From NCBI GenBank assembly GCA_963794995.1, contig CAWCFV010000002.1, forward strand, positions 124,001 through 188,000: DNA of 64,000 nucleotides, given 5' to 3'. Positions 49,178 through 57,021 of this stretch are shown here, one piece after another. The stretch comes from CAWCFV01 sp963794995 (GTDB lineage: Bacteria > Actinomycetota > Actinomycetes > JACCUZ01). Each line of letters begins with the position of its first letter. The first letter of the stretch is position 1. A program made the translations under genes and the position numbers. The notes beneath the pieces were generated by a model. That model saw nothing but the letters and a program-made list of their open reading frames with translations, was not told the origin of the DNA and ran no database searches.

Positions 49178-50196
49178 CGCACGCTCCGGGCCCGCAGCGC
49201 CAGCAGCTGGTCGACCAGTGGTTCGAGGTGCAGGTCGTTCACGGCGCGCACCGTGGCCACCGCCTCCGCGGGCAGGGCGGGCAGACCCGTGCAGGCACCG
49301 ACCATCGCCACCGCCATGGCACCCACGGTGTCGCTGTCGCCGCCGAGCCGGGCGGCCAGCAGCCCGGCCCGCCAGGGGTCGTCGGGCGCGTGGGCGGCCA
49401 GGGCGAACGCCGCCGGGACCGACTCCTGGGTCGCGACGCCGGTGCCGACCAGGCCGTCGACGAGGTCGAGCAGCGCGTCACCGGACACCCCGCGGGTGAG
49501 GTCGAGCGCCCACTCGATCCGGCGGCCGACGTCGGCACCGGGCACGTAGTTGCCCAGCTCCGCCCCGGCAGCGGCGGCGCGGAGCCCGACCGCCAGCGCC
49601 TCCGGCCAGCCGGCGCCGTCGACACCGGCGCTGACGACGGCGGCCACGGCGCAGGCGCCCGCGTTGGCCACGGTCGTGTCGTGCGTGAGCCGGTCGACGT
49701 CGGCGACGGCGGAGCAGAGCCGGTCCAAGCGCTCCGGCGGCACCGCGACGCCCACCGGGGCCACCCGCATCGCGGCGCCGTTGGTGTCGCCCCAGCGCCC
49801 GGTGGTGCCCACGGGTGCGCCCTCGGTGACCGCCCGGAGTGCTCGCAGGGTCGAGGGACCCAGCAGGTCCGCGGAGCCGCGGTCGGTCATCCGTCGCTGC
49901 CAGGCGAGCAGGCGGGCGGCCAGCGCGTCCGGGTCCACCCGGCCGCCGCCCTCGACGAGCAGCTCGCCGACGATGACGGCCTGGTCGGTGTCGTCGGTGA
50001 CGTGGCCGGCGGGCAGGCCGGCGCTGACCTCGTTCTCGGGCGGCCCGGGCCGGAAGCCGTCCAGGTCGCCGAACAGCCGGGCGACGCGCTGCCGCGGCAG
50101 CGCCTGGGTCGGCATGCCGAGGGCGTCACCCACGGCGAGCCCGTAGAGCGCGCCCAGGGCCCGGCTCCGGGCCGGGTCGTCCTGGCGTGCGTCCAC
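49174..50196 (-). CDS. ADP-ribosylglycohydrolase family protein
   Basis: A 340-residue ARH-fold protein. The metal-site motifs are GLAVGDALGMPTQ, AGHVTDDTDQAVIVGE, GDTNGAAMRVAPVGV and LGGDSDTVGAMAVAMVGA. These Asp/Thr clusters bind the dinuclear Mg of ADP-ribosyl hydrolases such as DraG and ARH3; related enzymes act on ribosylated nucleosides. GTG 50196 follows CAGAAT by seven bases, so I prefer it over the ATG nine bases upstream. The gene heads an operon with PfkB and trmB and is divergent from the nitrilase gene. Confidence 0.88.
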   Translation of the reverse strand: MDARQDDPARSRALGALYGLAVGDALGMPTQALPRQRVARLFGDLDGFRPGPPENEVSAGLPAGHVTDDTDQAVIVGELLVEGGGRVDPDALAARLLAWQRRMTDRGSADLLGPSTLRALRAVTEGAPVGTTGRWGDTNGAAMRVAPVGVAVPPERLDRLCSAVADVDRLTHDTTVANAGACAVAAVVSAGVDGAGWPEALAVGLRAAAAGAELGNYVPGADVGRRIEWALDLTRGVSGDALLDLVDGLVGTGVATQESVPAAFALAAHAPDDPWRAGLLAARLGGDSDTVGAMAVAMVGACTGLPALPAEAVATVRAVNDLHLEPLVDQLLALRARSVR

Positions 50197-50203
50197 GCGC
50201 CGC

Positions 50204-50227
50204 ATTCTGCCTGGCGGGTGGCACAGT
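50204..50227. promoter_or_regulatory. Overlapping divergent promoters of the ARH and nitrilase operons
   Basis: Minus CAGAAT (50209-50204), seven bases from GTG 50196. Plus CACAGT (50222-50227), six bases from ATG 50234. Only 12 bases separate the two -10s and 37 bases the two start codons, so each -35 region lies over the other's -10 or start site. Confidence 0.45.
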
Positions 50228-50233
50228 GGTGGC

Positions 50234-51157
50234 ATGCGCGCGTTCACCGCCGCGGCCGTGCAGGTCGCGCCCCTGCCCGGACCACTCACCCGGGAGACGA
50301 TCAAGGGCAACCTGACCAAGGCGGCCGACTGGGTCACCCGGTGCGTCGAGTCGACCGGCGCCGAGCTGGTGGTGCTGCCCGAGTCGGTCACCACCGGCTT
50401 CACGCCGGGGATCGGCGCGGACGAGCTCTGGGACCTGGTCTCCGAGGTGCCCGGCCCGGTCGTCGAGCCGCTGCAGGACACCGCGCGCCGGCTGGGTGTG
50501 CACCTGGTGGTCGGCACGTACGAGCGCGGCCCCGCGCGGGGGGTCGTGCACAACGCCTCGGTGCTCGTGGGCCGCGACGGCGAGGTCGGTGGCGTGTACC
50601 GCAAGACCCACCCCTTCTGCACCGAGATGCGCTCGCGCGGGGGCTGGGTGACACCCGGCGACGAGGTGAGCGTCGTCGAGACCGACCTCGGCCGGATCGG
50701 GCAGATCATCTGCTTCGACGGCGACTACCCCGAGCTGTCCCGGATCACCGCGGTCCGCGGCGCCGAGGTGATCGTGCGGCCGTCGGCCCTGCTGCGCTCG
50801 GCGGACATCTGGGAGCTCACCACGAGGGCCCGGGCCTACGACAACCACGTCTACGTCATCGGGGCCAACGCCACCGGCGCCGACCCGGCCGGAGTGCTCT
50901 ACTTCGGCAACTCGATGATCGTCACCCCGACCGCCGAGGTCGTCGCGCGGGCCGCGAGCCACGAGTGCTGGGTCAGCGCCCGGCTCGACCCGGCCACGGC
51001 GATGGCCTCGCTCACGCCGGGCAGCAGCGTCGGACAGGTGTTCGACCACCTCGCCGACCGCAACCTCGCCCTCATCGAGCGGTACGCCGACGACCTCGTG
51101 CGCCCGGCAAGGACCTCGTTCCCGCACGCGGCGCCGCACGGCGAGCCGATGGACTGA
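50234..51157 (+). CDS. Nitrilase-superfamily carbon-nitrogen hydrolase
   Basis: A 307-residue CN hydrolase with the complete Glu-Lys-Cys triad: LPES (E50), GGVYRKTHPF (K124) and GQIICFDGDYPE (C160). The spacing is that of amidases and N-carbamoyl amidohydrolases. Given the hydantoinase genes beginning 49 bases after, an amide or N-carbamoyl product of ring opening is a plausible substrate, but nitrile or ureidopropionate chemistry cannot be excluded. No signal peptide: cytosolic. The upstream space is shared with the ARH gene promoter. Confidence 0.9.
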   Translation: MRAFTAAAVQVAPLPGPLTRETIKGNLTKAADWVTRCVESTGAELVVLPESVTTGFTPGIGADELWDLVSEVPGPVVEPLQDTARRLGVHLVVGTYERGPARGVVHNASVLVGRDGEVGGVYRKTHPFCTEMRSRGGWVTPGDEVSVVETDLGRIGQIICFDGDYPELSRITAVRGAEVIVRPSALLRSADIWELTTRARAYDNHVYVIGANATGADPAGVLYFGNSMIVTPTAEVVARAASHECWVSARLDPATAMASLTPGSSVGQVFDHLADRNLALIERYADDLVRPARTSFPHAAPHGEPMD

Positions 51158-51206
51158 CGGGAGGCGGGGCCGCAGCCACCCCGGCCGTAGCGGTTGAATG
51201 GCCGGC

Positions 51207-53267
51207 ATGGCCCTGCGCATCGGCATCGACACCGGCGGGACGTTCACGGACGTCGTGGCCGTCGACGACGAGTCCGGGCGGATGGTGACCACCAAGACCC
51301 CCTCGACGCCCACCGACCCGGCGGACGGCTTCCTGACCGGGGTCACCAAGGTGCTGGACCTGCTGGCTGCCGCCGGCCCAGACCTCGCGGCCGTGTGCCA
51401 CGGCACCACGGTGGCCACCAACCAGCTGCTCGAGGGCAAGGTCGGCGACCTCGGCTTCGTCACGACCGAGGGCTACGAGTTCCTGCTCGAGATCGCGCGG
51501 CAGTCGGTGCCGGACGGCTACGGCAACTCCTACTTCTGGGTGAAGCCCCCGAGGATCGTGCCGGTGCACCGGGTGCGCACCGTGGGCGGCCGGCTGGACT
51601 TCCAGGGCAACGAGGTCCGGCCCTTCGACGAGGCCGGCGCCGTGGCCGCGGCCCGGTTCTTCCGCGAGGCCGGCATCGACACCATCGGGGTCTGCTTCCT
51701 GCACTCCTACGCCGACCCGTCGCACGAGCTCGCGATGCGCGACGTCCTCCGGCGGGAGCACCCCACGGCGGTCGTCTCGATCTCCAGCGAGGTCCTGCGC
51801 GAGTACCGCGAGTACGAGCGCGCGGTGACCACGCTGGTCGACGCCGCGGTCAAGCCGAGGATGTCCTCGTACGTGGCGAACATCCGCGGCCGGCTCGACG
51901 ACCTGTCGCCCGGCGTGCCTTTCTACGTGATGAAGTCCAACGGCGGCGTGCTCTCGGCGGAGGAGGTGGTGCACCAGCCGATCACCACGGTGCTCTCGGG
52001 CCCGGCGGCCGGTGCGCTGGGTGCGGCCCTGGTGGCCCGCGCGGCCGGCTTCGCGAAGCTCCTGACCTGCGACGGGGGCGGGACCTCGACCGACGTCGCC
52101 GTGGTGCTCGACGGTGAGCCTGCCCTGACCACCGAGGGCACGGTCGGCAGCTACCCGAGCAAGGTGCCGATGATCGACGTCGTCACGGTCGGTGCCGGCG
52201 GCGGGTCGGTCGCCTGGGTGTCGCCCGAGGGCTCGCTGAAGGTCGGGCCGCGCTCGGCCGGTGCCGACCCCGGGCCCCTGTGCTACGGCAAGGGCGGCAC
52301 CGAGCCGACGGTGACCGACGCGCACGTCGTGCTCGGCCGCATCCCGCCGCACCTGCTCGGCGGCGAGATCCCGCTCGACGTCGAGGCGGCCCGTGCCGGG
52401 CTGGTGGACCTCGCCGGGCGCCTCGGCCTGACGGTCGAGCGAGCCGCCACCGGGATCCTGGAGATCTCGGCGTGGAACCAGGCCAACGCGCTGCGCGAGG
52501 TCACCGTCAAGCGCGGGCTGGACGTCCGCGACTTCACCATGGCCACCTTCGGCGGCTCCGGCTCGCTGCTGCTGTGCCGGCTGGCCGACGTGCTGGGCCT
52601 GGCGGGCGTCCTGGTGCCACGGGACCCGGGCAACCTGTCGGCCTTCGGCCTGCTCACCGTCGACGTGCGCAACGACTACGTCCGGACCGCGGTGGCCCGG
52701 CACGCGGACCTCGACCGCGACTCCGTGGCCGGCGTGCTCGCGGACCTGCAGTCCCAGGCCGCCGCCGCGCTGGACCGCGAGGGCTTCGCGCGCGACCGGC
52801 ACCGCCACCTGCGCAGCGCCGACCTGCGCTACGCCGGCCAGGCGTTCGAGGTGCGGGTGCCGGCACCGGACGGCCCGGTCGACGAGGCGTTCACCGAGAC
52901 GGTGGCGGACGCGTTCCACGACGCCCACGAGCAGCTCTACGGCTACGCCTTCCGCGGTGACCCCCGCCAGCCGGTCGAGTGGGTCAACCTGCGGGTCACC
53001 GGCGTGGGGCCGATCGAGCGCCCGCGGCTGGCCGAGCTGGGACCCCGGGAGGGCGACGTCGAGCGTGCCCGGACCGGCACCCGGCCGGTGCACTTCGACG
53101 ACTGGGCCGACACACCGGTCTACTGGCGGCCCGACCTGGCGCCGGACGACGTCGTGACCGGGCCCGCGATCGTCGAGGAGTTCGGCTCCACGGTGCCGCT
53201 CCACCCGGGCTATGCCGCCACGGTCGACCGGTTCGGCAACCTGCTGGTGCGGAAGGTGTCGTCATGA
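51207..53267 (+). CDS. hyuA: Hydantoinase/oxoprolinase family protein, subunit A
   Basis: A 686-residue HyuA/OplA-N type protein. Residues 1-16 carry the phosphate/ATP loop IGIDTGGTFTDVV, followed by VCHGTTVATNQLLEG, EVLREYREYERAVTTLVDAA, LLTCDGGGTSTDVAVVL and ANALREVTVKRGLDVRDF. The family hydrolyses 5-oxoproline, hydantoins, N-methylhydantoin or acetophenone with ATP (acetone carboxylase-like). ATG 51207 has TTGAAT seven bases upstream; an ATG three codons earlier is equally in frame. The stop is overlapped by hyuB. Confidence 0.92.
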   Translation: MALRIGIDTGGTFTDVVAVDDESGRMVTTKTPSTPTDPADGFLTGVTKVLDLLAAAGPDLAAVCHGTTVATNQLLEGKVGDLGFVTTEGYEFLLEIARQSVPDGYGNSYFWVKPPRIVPVHRVRTVGGRLDFQGNEVRPFDEAGAVAAARFFREAGIDTIGVCFLHSYADPSHELAMRDVLRREHPTAVVSISSEVLREYREYERAVTTLVDAAVKPRMSSYVANIRGRLDDLSPGVPFYVMKSNGGVLSAEEVVHQPITTVLSGPAAGALGAALVARAAGFAKLLTCDGGGTSTDVAVVLDGEPALTTEGTVGSYPSKVPMIDVVTVGAGGGSVAWVSPEGSLKVGPRSAGADPGPLCYGKGGTEPTVTDAHVVLGRIPPHLLGGEIPLDVEAARAGLVDLAGRLGLTVERAATGILEISAWNQANALREVTVKRGLDVRDFTMATFGGSGSLLLCRLADVLGLAGVLVPRDPGNLSAFGLLTVDVRNDYVRTAVARHADLDRDSVAGVLADLQSQAAAALDREGFARDRHRHLRSADLRYAGQAFEVRVPAPDGPVDEAFTETVADAFHDAHEQLYGYAFRGDPRQPVEWVNLRVTGVGPIERPRLAELGPREGDVERARTGTRPVHFDDWADTPVYWRPDLAPDDVVTGPAIVEEFGSTVPLHPGYAATVDRFGNLLVRKVSS

Positions 53268-55111
53268 CGGTCGACCCGGTGGTGCTGGAGATCGTCGAGG
53301 GGTCGCTGGCCGCGATCGAGAAGGAGGTCGAGACCGCCATCGGCCGCACGGCGCGCTCGCCGATGATCCGCGACGCGCACGACTTCCGCGCCGGCATCCA
53401 CGACCGGAAGCTGCGCAAGCTGACCGGCCGGTCGTACTCGGCGCTGGTGCACCCGGTGGCCCGCGACTTCCCGCTGGACACGATGCAGCCGGGCGACGTC
53501 TTCTTCCACAACGACGTCTATCTGTCCGAGGGCGGCATCGGACACCTGCCGGACCTGTGCGTCACCGTGCCGGTGTTCGTCGACGAGGAGGTGGTCGCCT
53601 TCGTCCAGGCGTTCGGCCACCACGACGACATCGGGGGGTCGGTGCCCGGCTCGATGCCGTCGAGCGCCACGTCGGTCTTCCAGGAGGGCCTGATGGTCCC
53701 GCCGATCCGGCTGTGGGACCGGGGCGTCCGCAACGACGCCGCCCTGCGCATCATGACGCGCAACTCCCGGATGCCCGACTCGCTGGCGGCCGACCTGGAC
53801 GCGGAGTGCTCCGCCTGCCTCATGGGGTCCCGCCGGCTGGGCGAGCTGTTCGCGCGGTACGGCCGCGAGACGGTGGAGGCCTGCTTCGACGCGATCGTCG
53901 ACAAGACCACCGAGACCTACCGCCGCGAGATCCTGTCCCGGATCCCCGACGGAACCTACGTGTGGGAGGACTACGCGGAGCACGACGGCGTCGACGAGCC
54001 CCGCCTGCACGCCCAGCGGATCACCCTGACCATGGACTCCACCAGGCAGCGCCCGCTGGTGCTCGACTTCACCGGCACGTCCCCGCAGGCCAAGGGCCCG
54101 ATCAACCACTGCGGCGACTACGCCGACGGGAACTTCCTCGCCAAGTGGCTCGCCCCGATCCTGCGCAACCTCGCCGAGACGCCGGAGCGGATGGCCGAGC
54201 TCGACGTGAACGAGGGCGTCGTGCCGCTGATCGAGATGCGCTTCCCGCCGCCAGGGACGCTGCTCACGCCGGTGTTCCCCGCGCCGACCAACGCCCGCAC
54301 GTTCGTCATCCTGCGCCTGCTCGGCGTTCTCGCGGGGGTCCTGGCGAAGGCCGTCGACGGGCGGATGCCGGCGGACCAGGAGACGATCCGCTACACCGGG
54401 GTCTACGGCACCGACCGCGACGGCGAGCCGTACCTCATGCGCGAGGTGCTCGGTGGCGGCTCGGGCGGTCGGTGGTACGCCGACGGCGAGGACACCATCC
54501 ACGTCGTGCCCGACTCGCGGAACCTGCCCACCGAGTTCACCGAGTCGCGGTTCCCGTTCCTCGTCGAGCGGCTCGGCCTCGCGCAGGACTCCGGGGGAGC
54601 CGGGCAGTACCGGGGCGGCCTCGGCTACGAGAAGCACATCCGGATGCTGCGCGACGCGCACTTCATGTCCATCGCCGACCGTTCGATCCTTGCCTGCTGG
54701 GGGGTCAAGGGCGGGCGGGCCGGCCGCTCGTTCCAGGTGACCATCGACCCGGGTGGACCGGCGGAGCGCGAGGTCGACGCGCTCGCCGACGCCGAGCCGG
54801 TGCCCGCCGGGTCGCTCATCCGGGTCAGGACGACCGGTGGCGGCGGGTGGGGCGACCCGCTCGAGCGCGCGGTGGCCGACGTCGTCCGCGACGTCGCCTG
54901 GGGCAAGGTGTCGGAAGGTGCGGCGCGCGCCGACTACGGCGTGGTCCTGACCCGCGACGACGTGACCGTGACGGTCGACGACGCCGCGACGGCAGCACTG
55001 CGGGACGAGCTGCGCGGGCGGCGTACCGGTGACGAGCCGTTCTTCGACCGGGGGCCGGGCTACGCACGCCTGTCCGGCGGCGCGCCGCACGCCGACGTGG
55101 ACGTCGTCTGA
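53264..55111 (+). CDS. hyuB: Hydantoinase/oxoprolinase family protein, subunit B
   Basis: A 615-residue HyuB-type subunit paired with HyuA (ATGA overlap). Typical segments are EIVEGSLAAIEKEVETAIGR, GDVFFHNDVYLSEGGIGHLP, GHHDDIGGSVPGSMPSSATS (metal or phosphate contacts), LDFTGTSPQAKGPINHCGDY and GGGSGGRWYADGED. With HyuA it forms an ATP-dependent hydrolase of a cyclic amide ring. The closest pathway fit is opening of a hydantoin-like intermediate, with the neighbouring nitrilase acting on the product. The substrate itself is unproven. Confidence 0.92.
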   Translation: MTVDPVVLEIVEGSLAAIEKEVETAIGRTARSPMIRDAHDFRAGIHDRKLRKLTGRSYSALVHPVARDFPLDTMQPGDVFFHNDVYLSEGGIGHLPDLCVTVPVFVDEEVVAFVQAFGHHDDIGGSVPGSMPSSATSVFQEGLMVPPIRLWDRGVRNDAALRIMTRNSRMPDSLAADLDAECSACLMGSRRLGELFARYGRETVEACFDAIVDKTTETYRREILSRIPDGTYVWEDYAEHDGVDEPRLHAQRITLTMDSTRQRPLVLDFTGTSPQAKGPINHCGDYADGNFLAKWLAPILRNLAETPERMAELDVNEGVVPLIEMRFPPPGTLLTPVFPAPTNARTFVILRLLGVLAGVLAKAVDGRMPADQETIRYTGVYGTDRDGEPYLMREVLGGGSGGRWYADGEDTIHVVPDSRNLPTEFTESRFPFLVERLGLAQDSGGAGQYRGGLGYEKHIRMLRDAHFMSIADRSILACWGVKGGRAGRSFQVTIDPGGPAEREVDALADAEPVPAGSLIRVRTTGGGGWGDPLERAVADVVRDVAWGKVSEGAARADYGVVLTRDDVTVTVDDAATAALRDELRGRRTGDEPFFDRGPGYARLSGGAPHADVDVV

Positions 55112-55192
55112 GAACTCCTCCCGACCGACCAATCCCACGGTCCGGGGACTCCGAACGGGGTGCGTCCGTCACCGTCATCCGGGAGGTCTTTC

Positions 55193-55843
55193 ATGTTCAG
55201 TGGGCGCGCACGTACGGTCGGGGGTGTGGCCGCGGCTGCCACCCTGGCAGCAGGGCTCTTCGGGGCCTCGCTGCCCGGCAAGAACTCGGTGAGCAAGAAC
55301 GACATCGGTCGGGGCGTGGTCGGCAAGTCCGAGCTCGCGACGAACTCGGTCGGCAAGGCGGAGCTCAGGACCGGCTCGGTCAAGGGCGAGGAGGTCGACG
55401 AGGCGACGCTCGGCAAGGTTCCGTCGGCCGCTGCCGCTGACACCCTGGGCGGGAAGTCGGCCGGGCAGCTGGACACCCGGTGGGCGCTGATCGCCGAGAA
55501 CGGCACGATCGAGCGGCAGTCCGGCGGGTTCACCCTCGTGAACTGCTACTCGGCCAACGCCAACTGCTACATCGACGCCGGTGAGGACGTCACCGACAAC
55601 GGTCTGCACGCGCAGATCTCGGTGGCGAACACCGACGGCAGCGCCGTCCTCTCCGGCGAGACCGGGGTGGCAGCCTGCGGAGCCACCTCGGTGAACTGCG
55701 CACCGCCCGGCACCGAGACGGCCAGCGTGCTGGTCGTCGCTCCCCGCGAGTCGGACGGGACGCCGTTCGGCCCCGGGACCGGGGCTCCGGCGCCGACCGA
55801 CGCCGCTCGGTTCTACGTCTTCGTGACGGGCTCCGAGGGCTAG
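55193..55843 (+). CDS. Secreted protein with NSVGK-type repeats
   Basis: A 216-residue exported protein (ATG 55193 after GGGAGGT). A signal peptide at residues 1-23 is followed by about 50 residues of repeats of the type NSVSKNDIGRGVVGKSELAT, NSVGKAELRTGSVKGEEVDE. These are the short beta-prism-like repeats seen in tail-fibre and actinobacterial surface proteins. The C-terminal 130 residues are a Cys-containing domain (VNCYSANANCYIDAG, GVAACGATSVNCAPP). Function unknown; surface adhesion or envelope display is an inference. It is convergent with an SRPBCC gene. Confidence 0.75.
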   Translation: MFSGRARTVGGVAAAATLAAGLFGASLPGKNSVSKNDIGRGVVGKSELATNSVGKAELRTGSVKGEEVDEATLGKVPSAAAADTLGGKSAGQLDTRWALIAENGTIERQSGGFTLVNCYSANANCYIDAGEDVTDNGLHAQISVANTDGSAVLSGETGVAACGATSVNCAPPGTETASVLVVAPRESDGTPFGPGTGAPAPTDAARFYVFVTGSEG

Positions 55844-56304
55844 CCCCCGACCGCGCGGGCCAGCGCGTCCAGGGTCGCGACCATGCCGCGCCGGTTGTGC
55901 GCGGCGCGGTCGGCGACGCCCATCACCGGGATGGACGCGATGCGGACCGCCGACGGGCGCCGGTCCTGCCATGTCTCCACGACGCGGCAGCCGGCGCCCT
56001 CGGCGGCGAACGTGTAGCGCCAGTCCGAGATCGGCGCCCCGGCGAAGGTCACCGCGAAGGCGAACTCGCGGCCGCGCTCGGCGGCCGTCACCGTGCAGAC
56101 GGTGCTCCAGACCAGCGGGCCGCGCCGGTTGCTGCCCACGAACCGCGCGCCGACCGCGGGTCCGGTCGCGCCGTCGATCCAGCGGCAGGACGCCGTCTCC
56201 GGGCTCCAGCTGCCCATCCGGGTCACGTCGCTGACCAGGTCGTAGACGACCTCGGGGGTCGCGCCGAGGACCCGGGAGGCCTCGGCGGTGCGGGCCCCGG
56301 TCAC
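55840..56304 (-). CDS. SRPBCC-family (START-like) protein
   Basis: A 154-residue SRPBCC protein: SRVLGATPEVVYDLVSDVTR, MGSWSPETASCRWIDGATGP, VGSNRRGPLVWSTVCTVTAA and SDWRYTFAAEGAGCRVVETW. This matches the polyketide-cyclase/dehydratase fold that binds a hydrophobic ligand, most like the group annotated as SRPBCC family proteins. The start GTG 56304 shares GTGA with the stop of the upstream MerB-like gene, so they form an operon. A ligand cannot be proposed. Confidence 0.82.
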   Translation of the reverse strand: MTGARTAEASRVLGATPEVVYDLVSDVTRMGSWSPETASCRWIDGATGPAVGARFVGSNRRGPLVWSTVCTVTAAERGREFAFAVTFAGAPISDWRYTFAAEGAGCRVVETWQDRRPSAVRIASIPVMGVADRAAHNRRGMVATLDALARAVGG

Positions 56305-56969
56305 GGTTCGAGCCCCCAGAACGGCCCGCTCAGGCCGACCTCGCGGAAGTAGCCGGCGGCGGTGGCCGGGTCGCGGCGGGTGTAGCCGCGGTCCAGCCGG
56401 CCGTCGTACCAGTGCTCGGCGAGCCGCCACAGGGTCCCGAGGTCCAGCAGGTGGCCGCGTTCGTTGCCGGTGCCGGCCAGCCAGCGCTCGACGCAGTCGT
56501 CGCGACAGAACAGCCGCTGGTGCGCGCAGGCGTGCACGACGTCGTCCCAGATCCGGGCCGTCGGGACCAGGAAGTGCGCCACCTCCTCGCCGACGGGCGG
56601 GGCCGAGCGGTCGACGACCCAGGACAGCGCCGCCCCGCAGCCCGGGCAGGTGGTCGCGACGAGGACCGCCGGCTCGTCCGGCAGCAGGTGGGGCAGGGCG
56701 AAGGAGTCCCAGGCGCAGCCGCCCCACCAGAGGGTGTGCCGGCCCATCACGGAGAAGCCGAGGGGGACCGCGGCGAACGGGTGGGCCATCACGACCGCTC
56801 CGTCCCGCAGCACGAGGTGGCGCGCGGCGGACAGCCGCCCGAGGGCGTCCTGGAGCCCGGTGACCGTGGTCCCGGCCGCCGCCGCCAGCCGGGGGTGCGC
56901 CGGCAGGCGGCCCTCTCGCGCGAAGGCCTCCAGCACGGCGAGGCGCACGTCCTCGTCGGTACCGTCCAT
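56301..56969 (-). CDS. Organomercurial lyase (MerB)-like protein
   Basis: A 222-residue homologue of MerB. The N-terminal 65 residues are winged-helix-like. The MerB catalytic residues align: Cys85 and Asp88 in GGCAWDSFALPHLL, and Cys148 in VHACAHQRLFC. A CPGCG knuckle lies at 108-112. In MerB these residues break the carbon-mercury bond. The protein has 40 extra C-terminal residues (TLWRLAEHWYDGRLDRG) and no merA or merR beside it, so a mercury role is not established. ATG 56969 has TAGGGT seven bases upstream on the minus strand. Confidence 0.7.
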   Translation of the reverse strand: MDGTDEDVRLAVLEAFAREGRLPAHPRLAAAAGTTVTGLQDALGRLSAARHLVLRDGAVVMAHPFAAVPLGFSVMGRHTLWWGGCAWDSFALPHLLPDEPAVLVATTCPGCGAALSWVVDRSAPPVGEEVAHFLVPTARIWDDVVHACAHQRLFCRDDCVERWLAGTGNERGHLLDLGTLWRLAEHWYDGRLDRGYTRRDPATAAGYFREVGLSGPFWGLEP

Positions 56970-56976
56970 GCCGGCC

Positions 56977-57015
56977 ACCCTAGGAGGGCGCTCCGTCGGG
57001 GGCTCCTCGTAGGGT
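56977..57015. promoter_or_regulatory. Divergent leaderless promoters of the MerB-like and winged-helix genes
   Basis: Minus TAGGGT (56982-56977), seven bases from ATG 56969. Plus TAGGGT (57010-57015), six bases from GTG 57022. The identical -10s are 27 bases apart in a 52-base gap. Confidence 0.5.
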
Positions 57016-57021
57016 CGCCGC

